The notes: generated from the sequence alone by a model not told the origin. A stretch of 64,000 nt of DNA from Annona cherimola (GCA_030490835.1 CM059971.1:77518224-77582223); one strand, 5' to 3'; positions 49,513 to 61,115 are shown, counted from the stretch's first letter. Made by a program: numbers and translations.

Positions 49513-50082
49513 AACTGTTCTTTGAATGTTTGGAAATCTAGTAGTAGTGGAATTTTGGATGGGACAGTGATATGAAAGATAATATTATGAGAATTTTGTG
49601 ATAAATATAAAATAATATGGATAAAATTGAAGTAAATAAATTTGTTGAAATGAAAAATGATTAAAATACGCTAATAAAATTGAAAAAATAAGATTATTCA
49701 TATAGATACTGGGGCACGCTTCCGTGTAACTGGGTTTCATAAAAGTGATTTCGTGTAACCTCCTCCATTTTTAAGATTTTGATGTTTGATTCAAAATCCA
49801 ATTCATTCATTATATTGAACATCATTTGTTTAATTAGGAGATGAAGTTTATCTAAATCCATGATGTGGATATGCCACGTTTGCTCAAAAATAGGTTGTAA
49901 ATTAGTAAAAATGCGCAGATTCATTCACATATCTATTAAAATATAGCAAAACTTTATAAAATCATTTATCCACATATTTATAATATTTTAGATGGTTTAG
50001 ATGTTGAAAATACTACTTTAAATTGATATTTTAACATTAAACTATTTTATAACGTTGATTTTTACACATTTATAGATGGGAA
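49513..50082. repeat. Tourist-like remnant followed by a 'cttctatgtaacc' MITE truncated at the duplication junction
   Basis: 49513-49700 shares 'aaaatgattaaaata' words with the subfamily-2 Tourist-like elements. 49705-50078 matches 53665-54038 but stops at the boundary with unit 2, where the 53665 copy continues for another 150 bp. Confidence 0.65.
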
Positions 50083-50356
50083 ATCTTCTTGCCCCGAAAG
50101 CTTGCTAAGAGAATACAAGGATAATTTTGTTGGTTGTCCGGTAGTAGTCGATTGTTATTGGTAGATCGTGGCCTTCTATGTCAATGATTTAAATAGGAAG
50201 AGGGGAAAAAGAGTTGGATTTTCTGGATATATTTGCTGCTTTCTTGAAAGGGGAGACATTGTAAATTTTCCAAGTTCAAGAGTATATGAAGGGATTGAAT
50301 AGGATGTAAAAAAATTGGATGAAAAGAGACTGTTGTGTTGGGAAATGAAAATTTAT

Positions 50357-50637
50357 GGGCGTGTTTAGCAATTGATAAAAAATGACAAATTAAAACTTTT
50401 TAATCTAAAATTTTTCACACTTCACAACTATCATATTTTTTAATCAAATTTTTATACTTTCCTATACAAATAATATTTTTTTCAATCATTTCTACATGAC
50501 TATCCACATAATTAATTTATCTATTTTAATTTTATCATTTTTGTTACTCATCATTATCCCTATCATATCACATCATTTGACAATTTTTACCCTCTAAAAT
50601 TTTTCATCAAAAGTTTTATTCAATATCAAACACATCC
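50357..50637. mobile_element. Tourist-like MITE with TAT target duplication, empty site in unit 1
   Basis: 281 bp from GGGCGTGTTTAGCAATTG to 'caaacaCATCC', flanked by TAT at 50354-50356 and 50638-50640. The paralogous position in unit 1 (43154-43156) has a single TAT with uninterrupted flanks, proving the insertion and its 3-bp duplication. Confidence 0.9.
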
Positions 50638-50770
50638 TATGTAAGAAATAAAAAAAAGGTAATTTGACATATGGGAAAGTTTAGGAGTTGTTTACAAAGG
50701 GAAAGTTTAGAGGTTGTTTACGAATGGAAATGACACCTTTCTCATTCTAAAAGTACATATCTTTTACATT

Positions 50771-50802
<32 letters not shown>

Positions 50803-51042
50803 TTCAATTCTCGTGCAACTTTTCATATTTCTAATAACATAATAACACTTGTTCATCATATTTTACATCTCATCTTGAACAGGTAAAGTAATTATGTATT
50901 AGAAAATGAGATATTGTATTATATGAGAACGGTTATTTCTGGCTTCCATCCCAAAAGATGACTAGGGTTCTCCTTAAGGAAATAGATTTCGTACTTGCAA
51001 TAGCCGGGGACTAAAAAGGGTCATGTCCACGCTACAGCAGGG

Positions 51043-51270
51043 ATGCCCGTCGATACACACGGAGGCTGTTGTGTACGTGATGAAGGCCTAAGGAGTAAGG
51101 ACTATTGGCATGGGATAATATCAACAATGATTAGTTCTAGTCAGCATTCTCTTCTTACGCCTGAACAAATAGAAGCCAGTCGAAATGTCCTCGCCCGGAC
51201 AAATCCAAGTCCCACACACTCAAATTTTTATTCTTTGAACTCGTTTTTTAATCCATGCCCTATGCCTTAA
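51043..51270 (+). other. 75-codon open frame in the duplicated unit, copy 2
   Basis: Copy of the frame at 44950-45177. Three base differences were counted inside it: two silent and one Asn-to-Ser (ISSNQ to ISSSQ). Function unknown. Confidence 0.2.
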
Positions 51271-51884
51271 CCCGGACCTGGTGTAGACGAAACCTCCATT
51301 TTATTAAACGTCAGCTCTACTTAACCCTAAGAATATCAGGTTAGTCTCGAATTGAACTTAGGTCGATGGTTGGATTTGAAATTTTAAATTCGTAATTTCG
51401 ATCAAGCTAATTTTGAATTCTGTTAAAAAGGGTTACGCCTGCAAAAAGTGAGAAACAGTGTGGGCATATTTATAATTTTGAGCAATTTATGGATGTAGAT
51501 GTAATATCGGTAAAAAGTTGTAGGCATATCTGCAAAAATTCCCTTTTCATGGTGGAGAAGAATTGCTGGTTGTCGCTGGTCTTGTGTTTCTCTGAAGGCT
51601 TTTAATGAACATGAGAAAGTATTTATAAGGCAGCAGCAGGCAGAGAGTGTAAAATGATACAAGGGATTTTTTTTTTTAAAGGATAAATGGAGTTATTGTG
51701 GAAAATAGAATATTTTGAAAATAATGTAATTGATATGAAATAATAGTAGTAAAGTTAGAATAAATAAGATAATTGGTAGGAAAAATGATTAAAGTATAGA
51801 TATAGGTTGGAAAAATGGAGTTTTTAGGTTGTAAAATAAATTGTTGGAAGTTGTGCATTCCATGGGATACCATCCCATCCCCAT

Positions 51885-53265
51885 GTAGGGTTGGGATTTA
51901 ACTTGGGCTGTATTGGGTCAAAGTTTGTCTAACCATGATTCTAATTTTTAAAAATTTTATTTGATCCTATTTTTATATTAGATTGGGACAATGTTGGTTT
52001 GACATTCACTTTTTTTTAATAGGTCTTAAGACAAACTTCGAATTGATATCAAACTGGTTTCAGAATAGTGGGTCGAATAAAAAATACGAGTCAAATAAGA
52101 TGATTTTAAAAATTTATATACCTATCAAATATAAAGATATATCTAATACTAAATTTAAATATTATATGCTTCAATGTTTAACTAATTATTTAAAAACATA
52201 TTATTACTAAAACAAATCATGAGAAAATATAAAATAACTTTATTAAAATAGGTTAATATTCATTCATACATAAGAGTTATGTGTATATGTGCAAATTCTT
52301 CTTATTGATTCTTATATTGTTTTCTGGATAAATTGATCCCTTTATTGTTTGATATAGTTAATTACAAAAAATGTAAAATTTTTGAAAGAAATTAATAATA
52401 AGATTTAAACGTAGGCTTATAATTTTTAATAAATCAATATATACAGGGTGAGTTAAAGCGTGGTTAATCCATCTCAATTTTATTTTTGAATTCGGGTTAA
52501 AATCTTTAATCCACCCTGTGCTGTGTTAAAAAATATTAGTTTTATATACCCTTATTCTTTGCGCTTCATCATTACTATTATGGTATCACATTATTTTTTA
52601 AGTTTTATCACTTTCAAATGCCCTTATGATGTAAAAGTTTTAAAAATGATAGAAAAATGATATAATACAATAAGAATAATAAGGAATAATGATACAAAAA
52701 TGATAGAAAAAAAAAATGCATTCACATGGACGTAAATTCATATGAGGCAATGTTCACAAAATTGCACAGACTTTATTATTATTTTGTTTATCAAAATTAT
52801 TATGAAACAATTAAAATTTGATAAAAAAAATATTATAAAATTAAAAACATAATTTAGATCATCATTTATACGACGAAATTGGGGAGTAATATGTTCTCCG
52901 TGACCCCACGCTGAATATGCTGTTTGGATTCCATCGCATGCAATTTACTCAGGCGGTCCTGTTAACATCTACCGCTCATCGCTGCGTGGTCAACAGCCCC
53001 ATGCGAGTTAACATCACCGTTCATCGCTGCCAACAGGCCCATGGAACCTGAGCAAATGTTGGATGTCGTGCGACATGCGTGGGGCCGGAGGCAAGGAGGC
53101 GCAATTAATACTGAGGACACCCAGCGCGCGGCCAGCCTTGATGCGACGACTTTTTTCATCAAAAACCTGTCATGCGTTCTTTCATCGTTGCCAAACAGCC
53201 CCATAGTCAAAAATGGATCGGGCCAAGGATACTTCACGGGTCGACTACCTTAACTTCCACCCTTA
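51885..53265. mobile_element. hAT-type element in unit 2, enlarged by an internal insertion
   Basis: Same ends as 48589-49309 (TAGGGTTGGGATTTAACTTG ... 'cccTTA') with flanking TCCCCATG (51877-51884) and TCCCCACG (53266-53273). It is 1,381 bp because of extra DNA at 52546-53208. Confidence 0.7.
52546..53208. repeat. 0.66-kb insertion with GC-rich degenerate repeats
   Basis: Absent from the paralogous place in unit 1 (after 49246). Its left part holds Tourist-like words. Its right part (52950-53210) is GC-rich and repeats 'gttaacatcaccgttcatcg' and 'caacagccccat' two to three times. Short open frames on both strands are unrecognised. Confidence 0.6.
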
Positions 53266-53664
53266 TCCCCACGTACACATATTCTCAAATGTCATTATTT
53301 TCTTAGCATAAGCCATTATGGATTTTATGAACGGATTGTAATAGTTCATAGACTCTTACAATGCAACAGTTAGTGCCTATTCTTATTTCACGTGACCCCT
53401 TGCAACCCACTACCAACTCTTTGTACTTTGAGCCTGCCTGCGCGTGACAATCCCTCGGGCAATCCAAAATTTGTTCAAGGAATGTTTGGAAATGTACCAG
53501 TGGAATTTTGGATGGGGCAGAGATAGGAAAGATAATATTCTGAGAATTGTGTGATAAGTATGAAATAATATGGATAAAATTCAAGTAAATAAATTTGTTG
53601 AAACGAAAATGATTAAAATAAACTAATGAAGTTGAAAAAATAAGATTATTCGTATAGACAGAGG

Positions 53665-54190
53665 GGCACGCTTCTGTGTAACTGAGACACATAAAAGTGA
53701 TTTCTTGTAACTCTTCCATTTTTAAGATTTTGATGTTTGATTCAAAATCCAATCCATTCATTATATTTACCATTATTTGTTTAGTTAGAAGATCAAGTTT
53801 CATCCAAATTTAATATGTGGATAGATCACATTTGCTCGAAAATAGGTACATTTATATGTAAATTAATAAAAATATTTAGATTCATTCACATATATATTAG
53901 AATGTAGCAATACTTTATAAAATTATTTATCTACATATTTATAATATTTTAAATAGTTTAGATTTTGAAAATACTACTTTAAATTTATATTTTAGCATTA
54001 AATTATTTTATTACGTTGATTTTACACATTTATAGATGAGAACTATATATAGTTAAATTAAACAAATGAGATGGTTTCCATGATAATATAAATGATGCTA
54101 AATATAATGGATGAAGTGGATTTTCTGTCAATCATCTAGATGTTACAAACAAAGTGGGTTATATAGAGAGGGGGTTCTATAGAAGCGCTC
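53665..54190. mobile_element. 'cttctatgtaacc' family MITE, near full length
   Basis: Begins 'aggggcacgcttctgtgtaa' and ends 'tctatagaagcgctcct', imperfect inverted ends. It crosses the right border of duplication unit 2. Confidence 0.65.
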
Positions 54191-54194
54191 CTGA

Positions 54195-54705
54195 TATATA
54201 TAGGCTCTGCTTCTATGTAACCAAAAGCGGTTCCATGTGACCCTATCAAATTTCAAAATATTGATCCATGATGGAAAATACAATCCATTCATTATATTTA
54301 ACACCATTTGTTTAACTAAAAGACCAAGTTTCTTCCAAATTAAGTATGTGCACGGGTCATACTTGGTCAAAAATATGTATATTCATTCTAATTATGAAAA
54401 ACGCTTAGATTTATTCACACGTATTAAAATGTAACAATACTTTATAGGATTATTTATCTACATATTATTAATATTTTAGATTGTTAGACATTGAAAAAAT
54501 TACTTTATAGTTGATATTTTAATATTGAACTAATTTATTATGTCAATTTTATACTTTTAAGATGGGACCCATATACAGTGAAATTAAAAAAATAAAAGAG
54601 TTTCTAAGATACTAGAAATGATATTAAACACAATGAATGGAATAGATTTTCTATTAATCATCAAAATTTTAAAAATGGAGGGGGTAACATAGAAGTGTCC
54701 CCGTA
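54195..54705. mobile_element. 'cttctatgtaacc' family MITE, adjacent copy
   Basis: Begins 'ggctctgcttctatgtaacc' and ends near 'gtaacatagaagtgtcccc', with the same interior as the copy at 53665. A short TA/GT run separates it from the next element. Confidence 0.65.
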
Positions 54706-54729
54706 TGTGTGTGTATATGTATATATATA

Positions 54730-56030
54730 AAACTGTTCCGGTGCAGTTGCCCAAAAAATGAGCACCACACATGTTAAAATATAATGAAATTTTATATAAT
54801 CATTTATCCATATATAAATCATACTTTAGACGGTTTAGATATTGAAAAAACTACTTTAAAGTTGTTATTTACGTTAAACTATTTTATTACGTTGAATTTG
54901 TACCCTTTTTAGATGGGGTCCATACAAATATTAGATTGGGATGAAAATTGATATATAATAGAATACATTATTCTAAATACAATGAATGAAGTAAATAATA
55001 ATTTAATCATCATGTGGGGCCCATTTCAACATCACTGCACTGTAATTATGCTGCAGTGGTGCTGCACTTGAAAATCTCTTATATAGATATATGAAAAATA
55101 TTCGAGTGACAATTATGGTGCAGTTATCTCAAAATGGGCTTCATATAATCATAAAATTATAATCTACTCCACAAATTGTATTTAGAATTATGTATTCTAT
55201 TACTGTACCAATTTTCATCCCAATTGTATATGTGTATGGATCCATCTGAGAATGGTACAAATTCAATATAATAAAATAATTTAATGTAAATAACAACTTT
55301 AAAGTTATTTTTTTAAGATGTAAATTATTTATTATAAAATTTATATATAGATCAATAATTGTATAAAATATCAATACATTTAAGTACATGTGAGGCCCAT
55401 TTTAAGCCAAATGCATTGTTAATTATGGTATGTTTTAGTACAGTTGCAAAAATAACTTTAAAATTGTTATTTACATAAAACTATTTTATTAGATTGAATT
55501 TATAACATTTTTAAATGGGGCCCATACACATATCCAATTGGAATAAAAATTAGTATGACAATAGCATACATAATTCTAAATATAATGGGTGAAGTAGATT
55601 ATAATTTTATGATCATGTGGAACCAATTTTGAGTTAACTGTACTATAATTATGGTGAAGTGAAGCTGCAATTTAATATTTCTTATATATATATATCTATG
55701 GAGAGAGAAGAGAACTATTCCAGTATAGTCGCCCAAAAAAGAGCTCTCAAACATATTAAAATATAATGAAATTTTACGCCGTCAGTTATCCATATATAAA
55801 TTATACTTTAGACGGGTTAGATGTTAAAAAAACTATTTTAAAGTTGTTATTTAAATCAAATTATTTTATTACGTTGAATTTGTACCATTTTCAGATGGAG
55901 ATCATATACATATCCTATTGGCATGAAAATTGATATGACAATAAAATATATTATTTTAAATATAATGTATAAAGTAGATTTTGATTTTATCATCACATGG
56001 GCCTTTCAGGGCCACTGCACGTTAATGCAA
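54730..56030. repeat. Array of 'gtgcag' MITEs separated by TA runs
   Basis: At least four copies or partial copies: about 54730-55080, 55090-55425, 55430-55680 and 55710-56030. They share 'tttagacgggttagatgtta'-type cores, 'attttattacgttgaatttg' and 'cagatggagatcatatacat' words, in both orientations, with TA-rich spacers (55078-55092, 55684-55696). Confidence 0.65.
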
Positions 56031-56040
56031 ACGCTGAGAT

Positions 56041-56640
56041 GGACGTTAACGGCGCACGACTTTTGTAGTGCAAGAAAGTCAAGCTGCCAACGCTGCCGTT
56101 AGTACGATTGGTTACAATAAAAACAACGATTTACTTCAACGTTATTTTTCATAGATCCAATTCTATCTTAATCCTATTGGTTCGATTACGATTAGAAATT
56201 AGTTTAATAAGTATATAATATTTAAAAATATTTTTCTTAATTAAATTATTTTGAAAATAAATTTCTATGAACGAATAAAAATTAATTCCTTTTATAGGAA
56301 TATTTTCGAGTTATAATTTATAATATAATATAATTGTTAAATAATCTTATTTCGAAGCAATAATTTCTAATTAATTTTCATGTTTTATATGCTAATGTAT
56401 GATTATTTTTTAATAATCTATTATACTTTTGTATTACCATATGAAATTAGGTTTAGTCAGGTTGATAATTATCTAACCTAAACAAATTCATTTTTTAAAA
56501 TTGTATCGGTTCAAATCAGATTATGTAACTTATTTTTCTAATTGCCTAACCTAGCTCTATCATGAATAATGTTGAATTAGTTGAGTTTGGGTTGAAACCA
56601 ATCCTATTTACACCCTTAGTTGCAGTATATATTTACTGGC
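56041..56640. repeat. Dispersed repeat, copy 1 (hAT-like ends)
   Basis: 56041-56385 matches 62695-63055 closely ('tgccaacgctgccgtt', 'gtacgattggttacaat', 'ttttataggaatatttt'). A third partial copy is at 61590-61765. It runs on to 'gggttgaaaccaatcc...acacccttagttgc', reminiscent of hAT ends. Confidence 0.6.
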
Positions 56641-57249
56641 TCTTGTATTGAAATATAATAATATGTTATACACTCATTTATTTATATAAAATTCATATGA
56701 TTTAAATATTGAATATAGAATTTTTAAAATTGATATTCATGTCAAAATATTCCATTATGTTGATTTGATATCATCTTAAAATAAGATCGTACATATGTTT
56801 GATTTGAATGAAAATGGTATGCTATTAAAATAAATAATACTAAATATAATGGATGGAATATACATTAATTTTATCATTAAGCGTGCCTCATATATACACC
56901 TATCTATTAGAGTTTGCTTTTCTTTTTTTTTTCTTTTTTTTTTTTTTTTCTGTTTTACTTTGAGAGGGGCAAAATTGTAAAATTGCAAAGGGGTTAAACA
57001 ATAAAAAAGTGCTTTTTGAACGGACGCGCCAGACGCAGCTGAAGACACATGGACAGCAAAACAGGCGGGTCGCATGAAGATTTCAATGCTCAAGGGCTCA
57101 TCAACAAACTTATAAATTTTTTTATAAAAAATAAAGTTTTGCACTTGTTGCATTGAAACATTACTCCTCTTCACAGCGGGGCCTAAAACTATAGTTCCGA
57201 AATTTTAGTGTGCTTGTGGAAATCCACCGTCCAGATGTGCGCATCTTAT
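56641..57249. other. AT-rich spacer with a pyrimidine tract
   Basis: Contains a partial 'gtgcag'-family MITE (about 56640-56900) and a T/C-rich tract (56920-56950). No gene seen. Confidence 0.4.
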
Positions 57250-59110
57250 CCTAACCGTCCATTTAAACTATCAGACTTTAATGCTTCTAGCAAACTGAAA
57301 ATTTTATAGATTCACCCCCTTTCCGTTCCGAAAAACCAAAAATACACCGCTTTCCGCCCAAAATCCCATCGACGTTCCCTATCCAAGAGAAAGGATCGTC
57401 GTCGACGATGGAGGAAGAATGGCTTATGCGCAATCTCCTTATAAGCCCCGCAACCCGCACGTGATCTTCTTTCCCAACATAATTTTCATGGCTGAAGTCA
57501 AGCTTATGCGGGACTAATTCAATGCACTTATTCATATAATTGTTAATATAAATGTATTTAATATGTGTATTAATTTTTGTCATTTTTAGAGATTTTTAAA
57601 TTTTTTTCAAATTTTAAAAACCAGTTGCATTTTAGTAATTTTAGATTACTGAAAAATGACATTGATTTTTAAAGATAAAAAAAATCATCTCCAAAAATGG
57701 TAGAAAATGATACACATGTAAATACATTTAATTTAACAATTTTGTAAATAAATTTTCAAAAAAAAAAAACTTTTTTTTTAAAAAAGGTTATGCACGCAGG
57801 TGCAATGATTCAGTTCCCTCAAAAATGTAGTCACCCTTAAAATGTAGACAAACAAGGTGACGGCCCAGTCAGCGAAAAGGCAGCCGCAGAAGACGATAAG
57901 GGAAAGCCCCGGAGTGTCCGATGGGAGAGCGAGGGGTTGGAATCACAAGTGCTGGTGGAGGGATTTTTTGGGTCACCGGAGACAATTGTTTGTTTGGTGG
58001 AAGAATGTGGCGATGTAAGGTTAACGATGGCTGGAATTCGTGGCTGCGATTCGATATAAGTAGAGGCAAGCTGCTTTTAATATTTGCCATCGAATTTTGA
58101 AAGGGCATCGGTAACTTGAAAGAGAACTGGTTGAATGAAGTTCAGAGGCTAGTAGTTTTGGCAATCAGACACTGACATTGGAGGGGTGAAGTGCTGCGTG
58201 TGGACTGGCTGTGCTGACTGATTCTCATGGTGCTAACGACAGCCAGGATTTAGAGAGATGAAGACGCTGGGTTCGCAGAGGTGTCGATACAGATATTAAT
58301 AAGAGCTTGCCATCGATTCGGAAATCAAAAATTGGGAAGAACAGATGGAACATGAATTAATAGAAGCTGCTCCTTGTCGGTTTGTATGTGTTGCTGCAAA
58401 TCTGCCGTTGATGAAGATGGATGTTGGCAATTGGGTTTGCTGTTGATGCTAATTGGATGAGACGAAGAACTGATAGATCTTGCCGGAATCAGTGGCTACA
58501 ATTGCCCGATTTGGGAGGGGCCAGATTTTGGGAATTCTCATAGCTTGCCGAAATCAGGGGAGGCTGGTGTCGATACTTACAGAGTTTTAATTTAAGGAAG
58601 TTACTGCCAATACATGTTGGAAAAATTAAGAAGAGACGGTTGCAAATTAAATAAAGCTGCAGGCGGACTGGATTCCATGGTTGCTGCAGTCGATACAGGA
58701 CTAGCCGCTACTGGTTGCCGGAGTGCAGAGAGAACGACGCTGAGAGGAAATCCCGATCCATCGCAATCTCTTTTTTCGATGTGTTTTCTTGGTTCATCTG
58801 AATTGCAGGCGAAAATGTAAATATCATAGTTGTATTGAACTGTAAACTTCCTCTTGATTTCAAATGGACGAACCGGATATGCGACCAGACAGCTGGACGG
58901 CAGAGGCGGGAGGATGAACGAATCGAAAAACCGCCAAATTCAATTCCTCCCTCTCTATCTATAAGCGCAGACGCACGAACAGGATCCACCGTCGCGGATC
59001 CCAACTTTGCTTAGTCGCATTCGGCTTTTTCTCAAAAGACTGATAACTGTGCGATCATTATATGCATATTACCTTTGGTTTACAGTCAAAACTAGTAGTG
59101 AATGTTGAAT
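57250..59110. other. Unidentified region with GC-richer stretches and a CCCGGG-family stem remnant
   Basis: 57525-57805 is a degraded palindromic stem of the CCCGGG-tip family. 57830-59010 is GC-richer than its surroundings and repeats loose words such as 'gccatcgattcgg'/'gccatcgaattttg' and 'gctgctccttgtcgg'. Short open frames on both strands match nothing I know; no splice-compatible gene model emerged. It could be an untranslated exon region, a decayed gene or captured DNA. Confidence 0.35.
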
Positions 59111-59114
59111 TTTA

Positions 59115-59405
59115 GGGTATGTTTGGTTGGAGGTAAAACTTTTGGTGAAAAATTGTGGGAGCAAAAGTTGTCAAATTGATAGAAAATGACGTTATATAAT
59201 AGAGATAATAATGAGGTGTAAAGAAAATAAAGTTAAAATAGATAGGTTAGTTGTATGGGTAGTTGTGTAGAAATGATTGAAAAGTAGGGTAGTTTGTATA
59301 GAAAAATGTGAAAAAATAATTAAAAAATAGATTAATTATGCAGAGTGAAAAGTTTTGGATTGAAAAATTTTAATTGACATATTTTAGTCCCAAACAAACA
59401 TACCC
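59115..59405. mobile_element. Tourist-like MITE with TTA target duplication
   Basis: 291 bp, GGGTATGTTTGGTTGG to CAAACAAACATACCC, with TTA at 59112-59114 and 59406-59408. It is the same family and length as the copy at 30978, in the opposite orientation. Confidence 0.87.
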
Positions 59406-60149
59406 TTATAAGGCAAATCAAGTTTCCAACCGAGACTTTATATTTCCCAAAACTTAGCTAGGTAGGACCACTATCAGTAAGAGTGATGAATGGTCAATGA
59501 ATCTCTCAACCATGTCCCCTAAATCAAGCATTTGCATCCACATGTATATATATAATAATTTTTCTTAAGATCTTGACTAGTCTTTTGGAAGAAATAGGGC
59601 AATAAACGCATGACAGAAGCATTTCACTGTGAACCATTAGACTTAAAAGAAACCACAGCACACAATATTCCAAAAAAAAGTTACAATGTTTAAACATTGT
59701 TTTAATTAAAAAAGAACACTTGCTTTTATAAGAACATTACCCATTAAATAATATGCTCGTGTGGTTATCGAAATAAAGTTAATAAGGTAATTTGCAAATA
59801 TACTCACTTATTTTGATAAAATTGCGAATATACATATTTTGTTTCAGAAAGTACAAATAATTTCACATGATTTAACTATAATTGCAAATATAAGAAGTTG
59901 ATAATGCACTGTCACGTCATAAGTATATGATCGAAGATATGCAAATTATGTGGAGTATTTGCAATATCAGAAATTAAGTAAGTATATTTAGTTATTGCAA
60001 ATATACTCATGCAGTAACAATATAGCAATAATATAGGTATATTTGTAATTATAGTAAACTATGACCTCCCTAGTTCCCAGTGACAGCGAGAAGCTAACAT
60101 AGACACGAATCTGAGAAATGAGGCGTGGCGGAGAATGATTGACTTGGTT
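59406..60149. other. Spacer downstream of the possible small membrane-protein gene
   Basis: AT-rich, no gene recognised. 59780-60060 repeats 'gcaaatatac'/'gcaatat' words irregularly. On the minus strand it would include the 3' UTR of the frame ending at 60150. Confidence 0.35.
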
Positions 60150-60704
60150 TCAACGAACAGGAGAAACATGGCTGCAATGTCCACGGCCACAAGATTGGTC
60201 GGCGTCGACAGGCAGCGGAACCATCTCGATCTCCCCGGTGCTATCTGGAGATACTGCGGACAGTGGCAGTGGCAGATGATCTGGACGATGTGTAGGAGGT
60301 GGACTGGAAGTGGACCCTTGTTCCTCCAGATCATTTTCTCCCTCCTCCGCCGCCGCCTCCTCGTCTTCTGAGCGTGATGGCGGCCTAGTTTGAAACCACC
60401 AGCAACGAAGATCTGACAGCAAAGAAACAAAGGGAAAAAAGCAAATGGCATATGGAACGCACTGGAGAATTCCATGAAGGAGCACGGCGAGAAAAGAAGC
60501 TACGGTGAGATAAATAAAGAAATTGGCCAGGCTGTAGCAGCAGCGGGCGACTGCTCCAGCGGCAGCTCGAGAGTCAGCCGACCAGTACTGGTAAGCAGAA
60601 AACGCAAACAACAAAAGGACCGTGGTAAAGATGGCAAACGTGCGGCCTCGTCCTTGGAGTTGATATATCACCTGAACTAGCGATACTGCAGTGTTGAGAT
60701 GCAT
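60150..60704 (-). CDS. Possible intronless gene for a 184-aa membrane protein, function unknown
   Basis: Open frame from ATG at 60704 to a stop at 60150, clearly GC-richer than the flanks. Residues about 22-40 (FAIFTTVLLLFAFSAYQYW) and 58-95 (two closely spaced hydrophobic segments) suggest two to three membrane spans. The C-terminal half is hydrophilic: an Arg/Ser turn, an acidic run (EDEEAAAEEGENDLEEQ, about 113-129), then Pro/Ser/His-rich sequence. No family was recognised and no catalytic motif is seen. It overlaps another minus-strand frame (60059-60475), which I regard as a shadow. It could be a lineage-specific protein, one exon of a larger gene, or a chance frame. Confidence 0.4.
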   Translation of the reverse strand: MHLNTAVSLVQVIYQLQGRGRTFAIFTTVLLLFAFSAYQYWSADSRAAAGAVARCCYSLANFFIYLTVASFLAVLLHGILQCVPYAICFFPFVSLLSDLRCWWFQTRPPSRSEDEEAAAEEGENDLEEQGSTSSPPPTHRPDHLPLPLSAVSPDSTGEIEMVPLPVDADQSCGRGHCSHVSPVR

Positions 60705-60710
60705 GGCGCG

Positions 60711-60846
60711 AAAGATTTATGGTTACAAATGTGGCTGACCCGGAGGAAACTGCTAATGATGCTAGTATGAGACAGGGGGAGACAAAGATTTATGGTTACA
60801 AATGTGGCTGACCGGGAGGAAACTGCGAATGATGATAGTATGAGGG
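60711..60846. repeat. Two tandem units of about 65 bp
   Basis: 'aaagatttatggttacaaat' at about 60711 recurs at about 60785, each followed by 'gaggaaactgc' and 'tagtatgag'. It lies just upstream of the start of the 184-aa frame, so may be in its promoter. Confidence 0.85.
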
Positions 60847-60914
60847 GGTGGGGGGTGGTTGGCTGGCTGGCTGGCTGGCTGAATTTAGGCTTGGAAACTT
60901 CGGCGAAATGCATT

Positions 60915-61115
60915 CCCCACCACGTCCAAAGCCGTCCACGTCAGAAGAGAAGAAGGCATTCGTCCCCACTTCCACAGCCATCCACAGCCCTCCCCACTTC
61001 CACAGCCCTCCACGTCAGAAGAGAAGAAGGGCATTCCTCGCCACTTTCACAGCCCTCCACGTCAGAAGAGAAGAAGGGCATTCCTCCCCACTTCCACAGC
61101 CCTCCACGTCAGAAG
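60915..61115. repeat. Minisatellite, about 47-bp unit, roughly four copies
   Basis: The word 'tccacgtcagaagagaagaa' occurs at about 60935, 61009 and 61056, and in a variant ending in gcgaacc at about 61103. Copies are joined by 'cccacttccacagccc'. Open frames through it are repeat-driven and not called as genes. Confidence 0.85.

Larger units (their letters stand above)
42879..50082. repeat. Tandem segmental duplication, unit 1
   Basis: Begins 'atcttcttgccccgaaagc' and ends in a truncated MITE at 'catttatagatggg', directly abutting the same starting words of unit 2 at 50083. Unit 1 carries three 'gtgcag'-family MITEs and one CCCGGG-tip MITE (43308-44697) and a 2.8-kb segment (45322-48116), all absent from unit 2. 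Confidence 0.85.
50083..54038. repeat. Tandem segmental duplication, unit 2
   Basis: Repeats unit 1 from 'atcttcttgccccgaaagc', without the MITE block at 43308-44697 (replaced by a plain TA run 50777-50801) and without the 2.8-kb segment. It gains a Tourist-like MITE (50357-50637), a 28-bp tandem duplication (about 50675-50730) and a 0.66-kb insertion (52546-53208). Confidence 0.85.

Noticed and set aside
60059..60475. 138-codon minus-strand open frame overlapping the 184-aa candidate
   Set aside because: Only one of the two overlapping frames can be the main product; the 184-aa frame is longer, has a better membrane-protein pattern and a full ATG-to-stop span.
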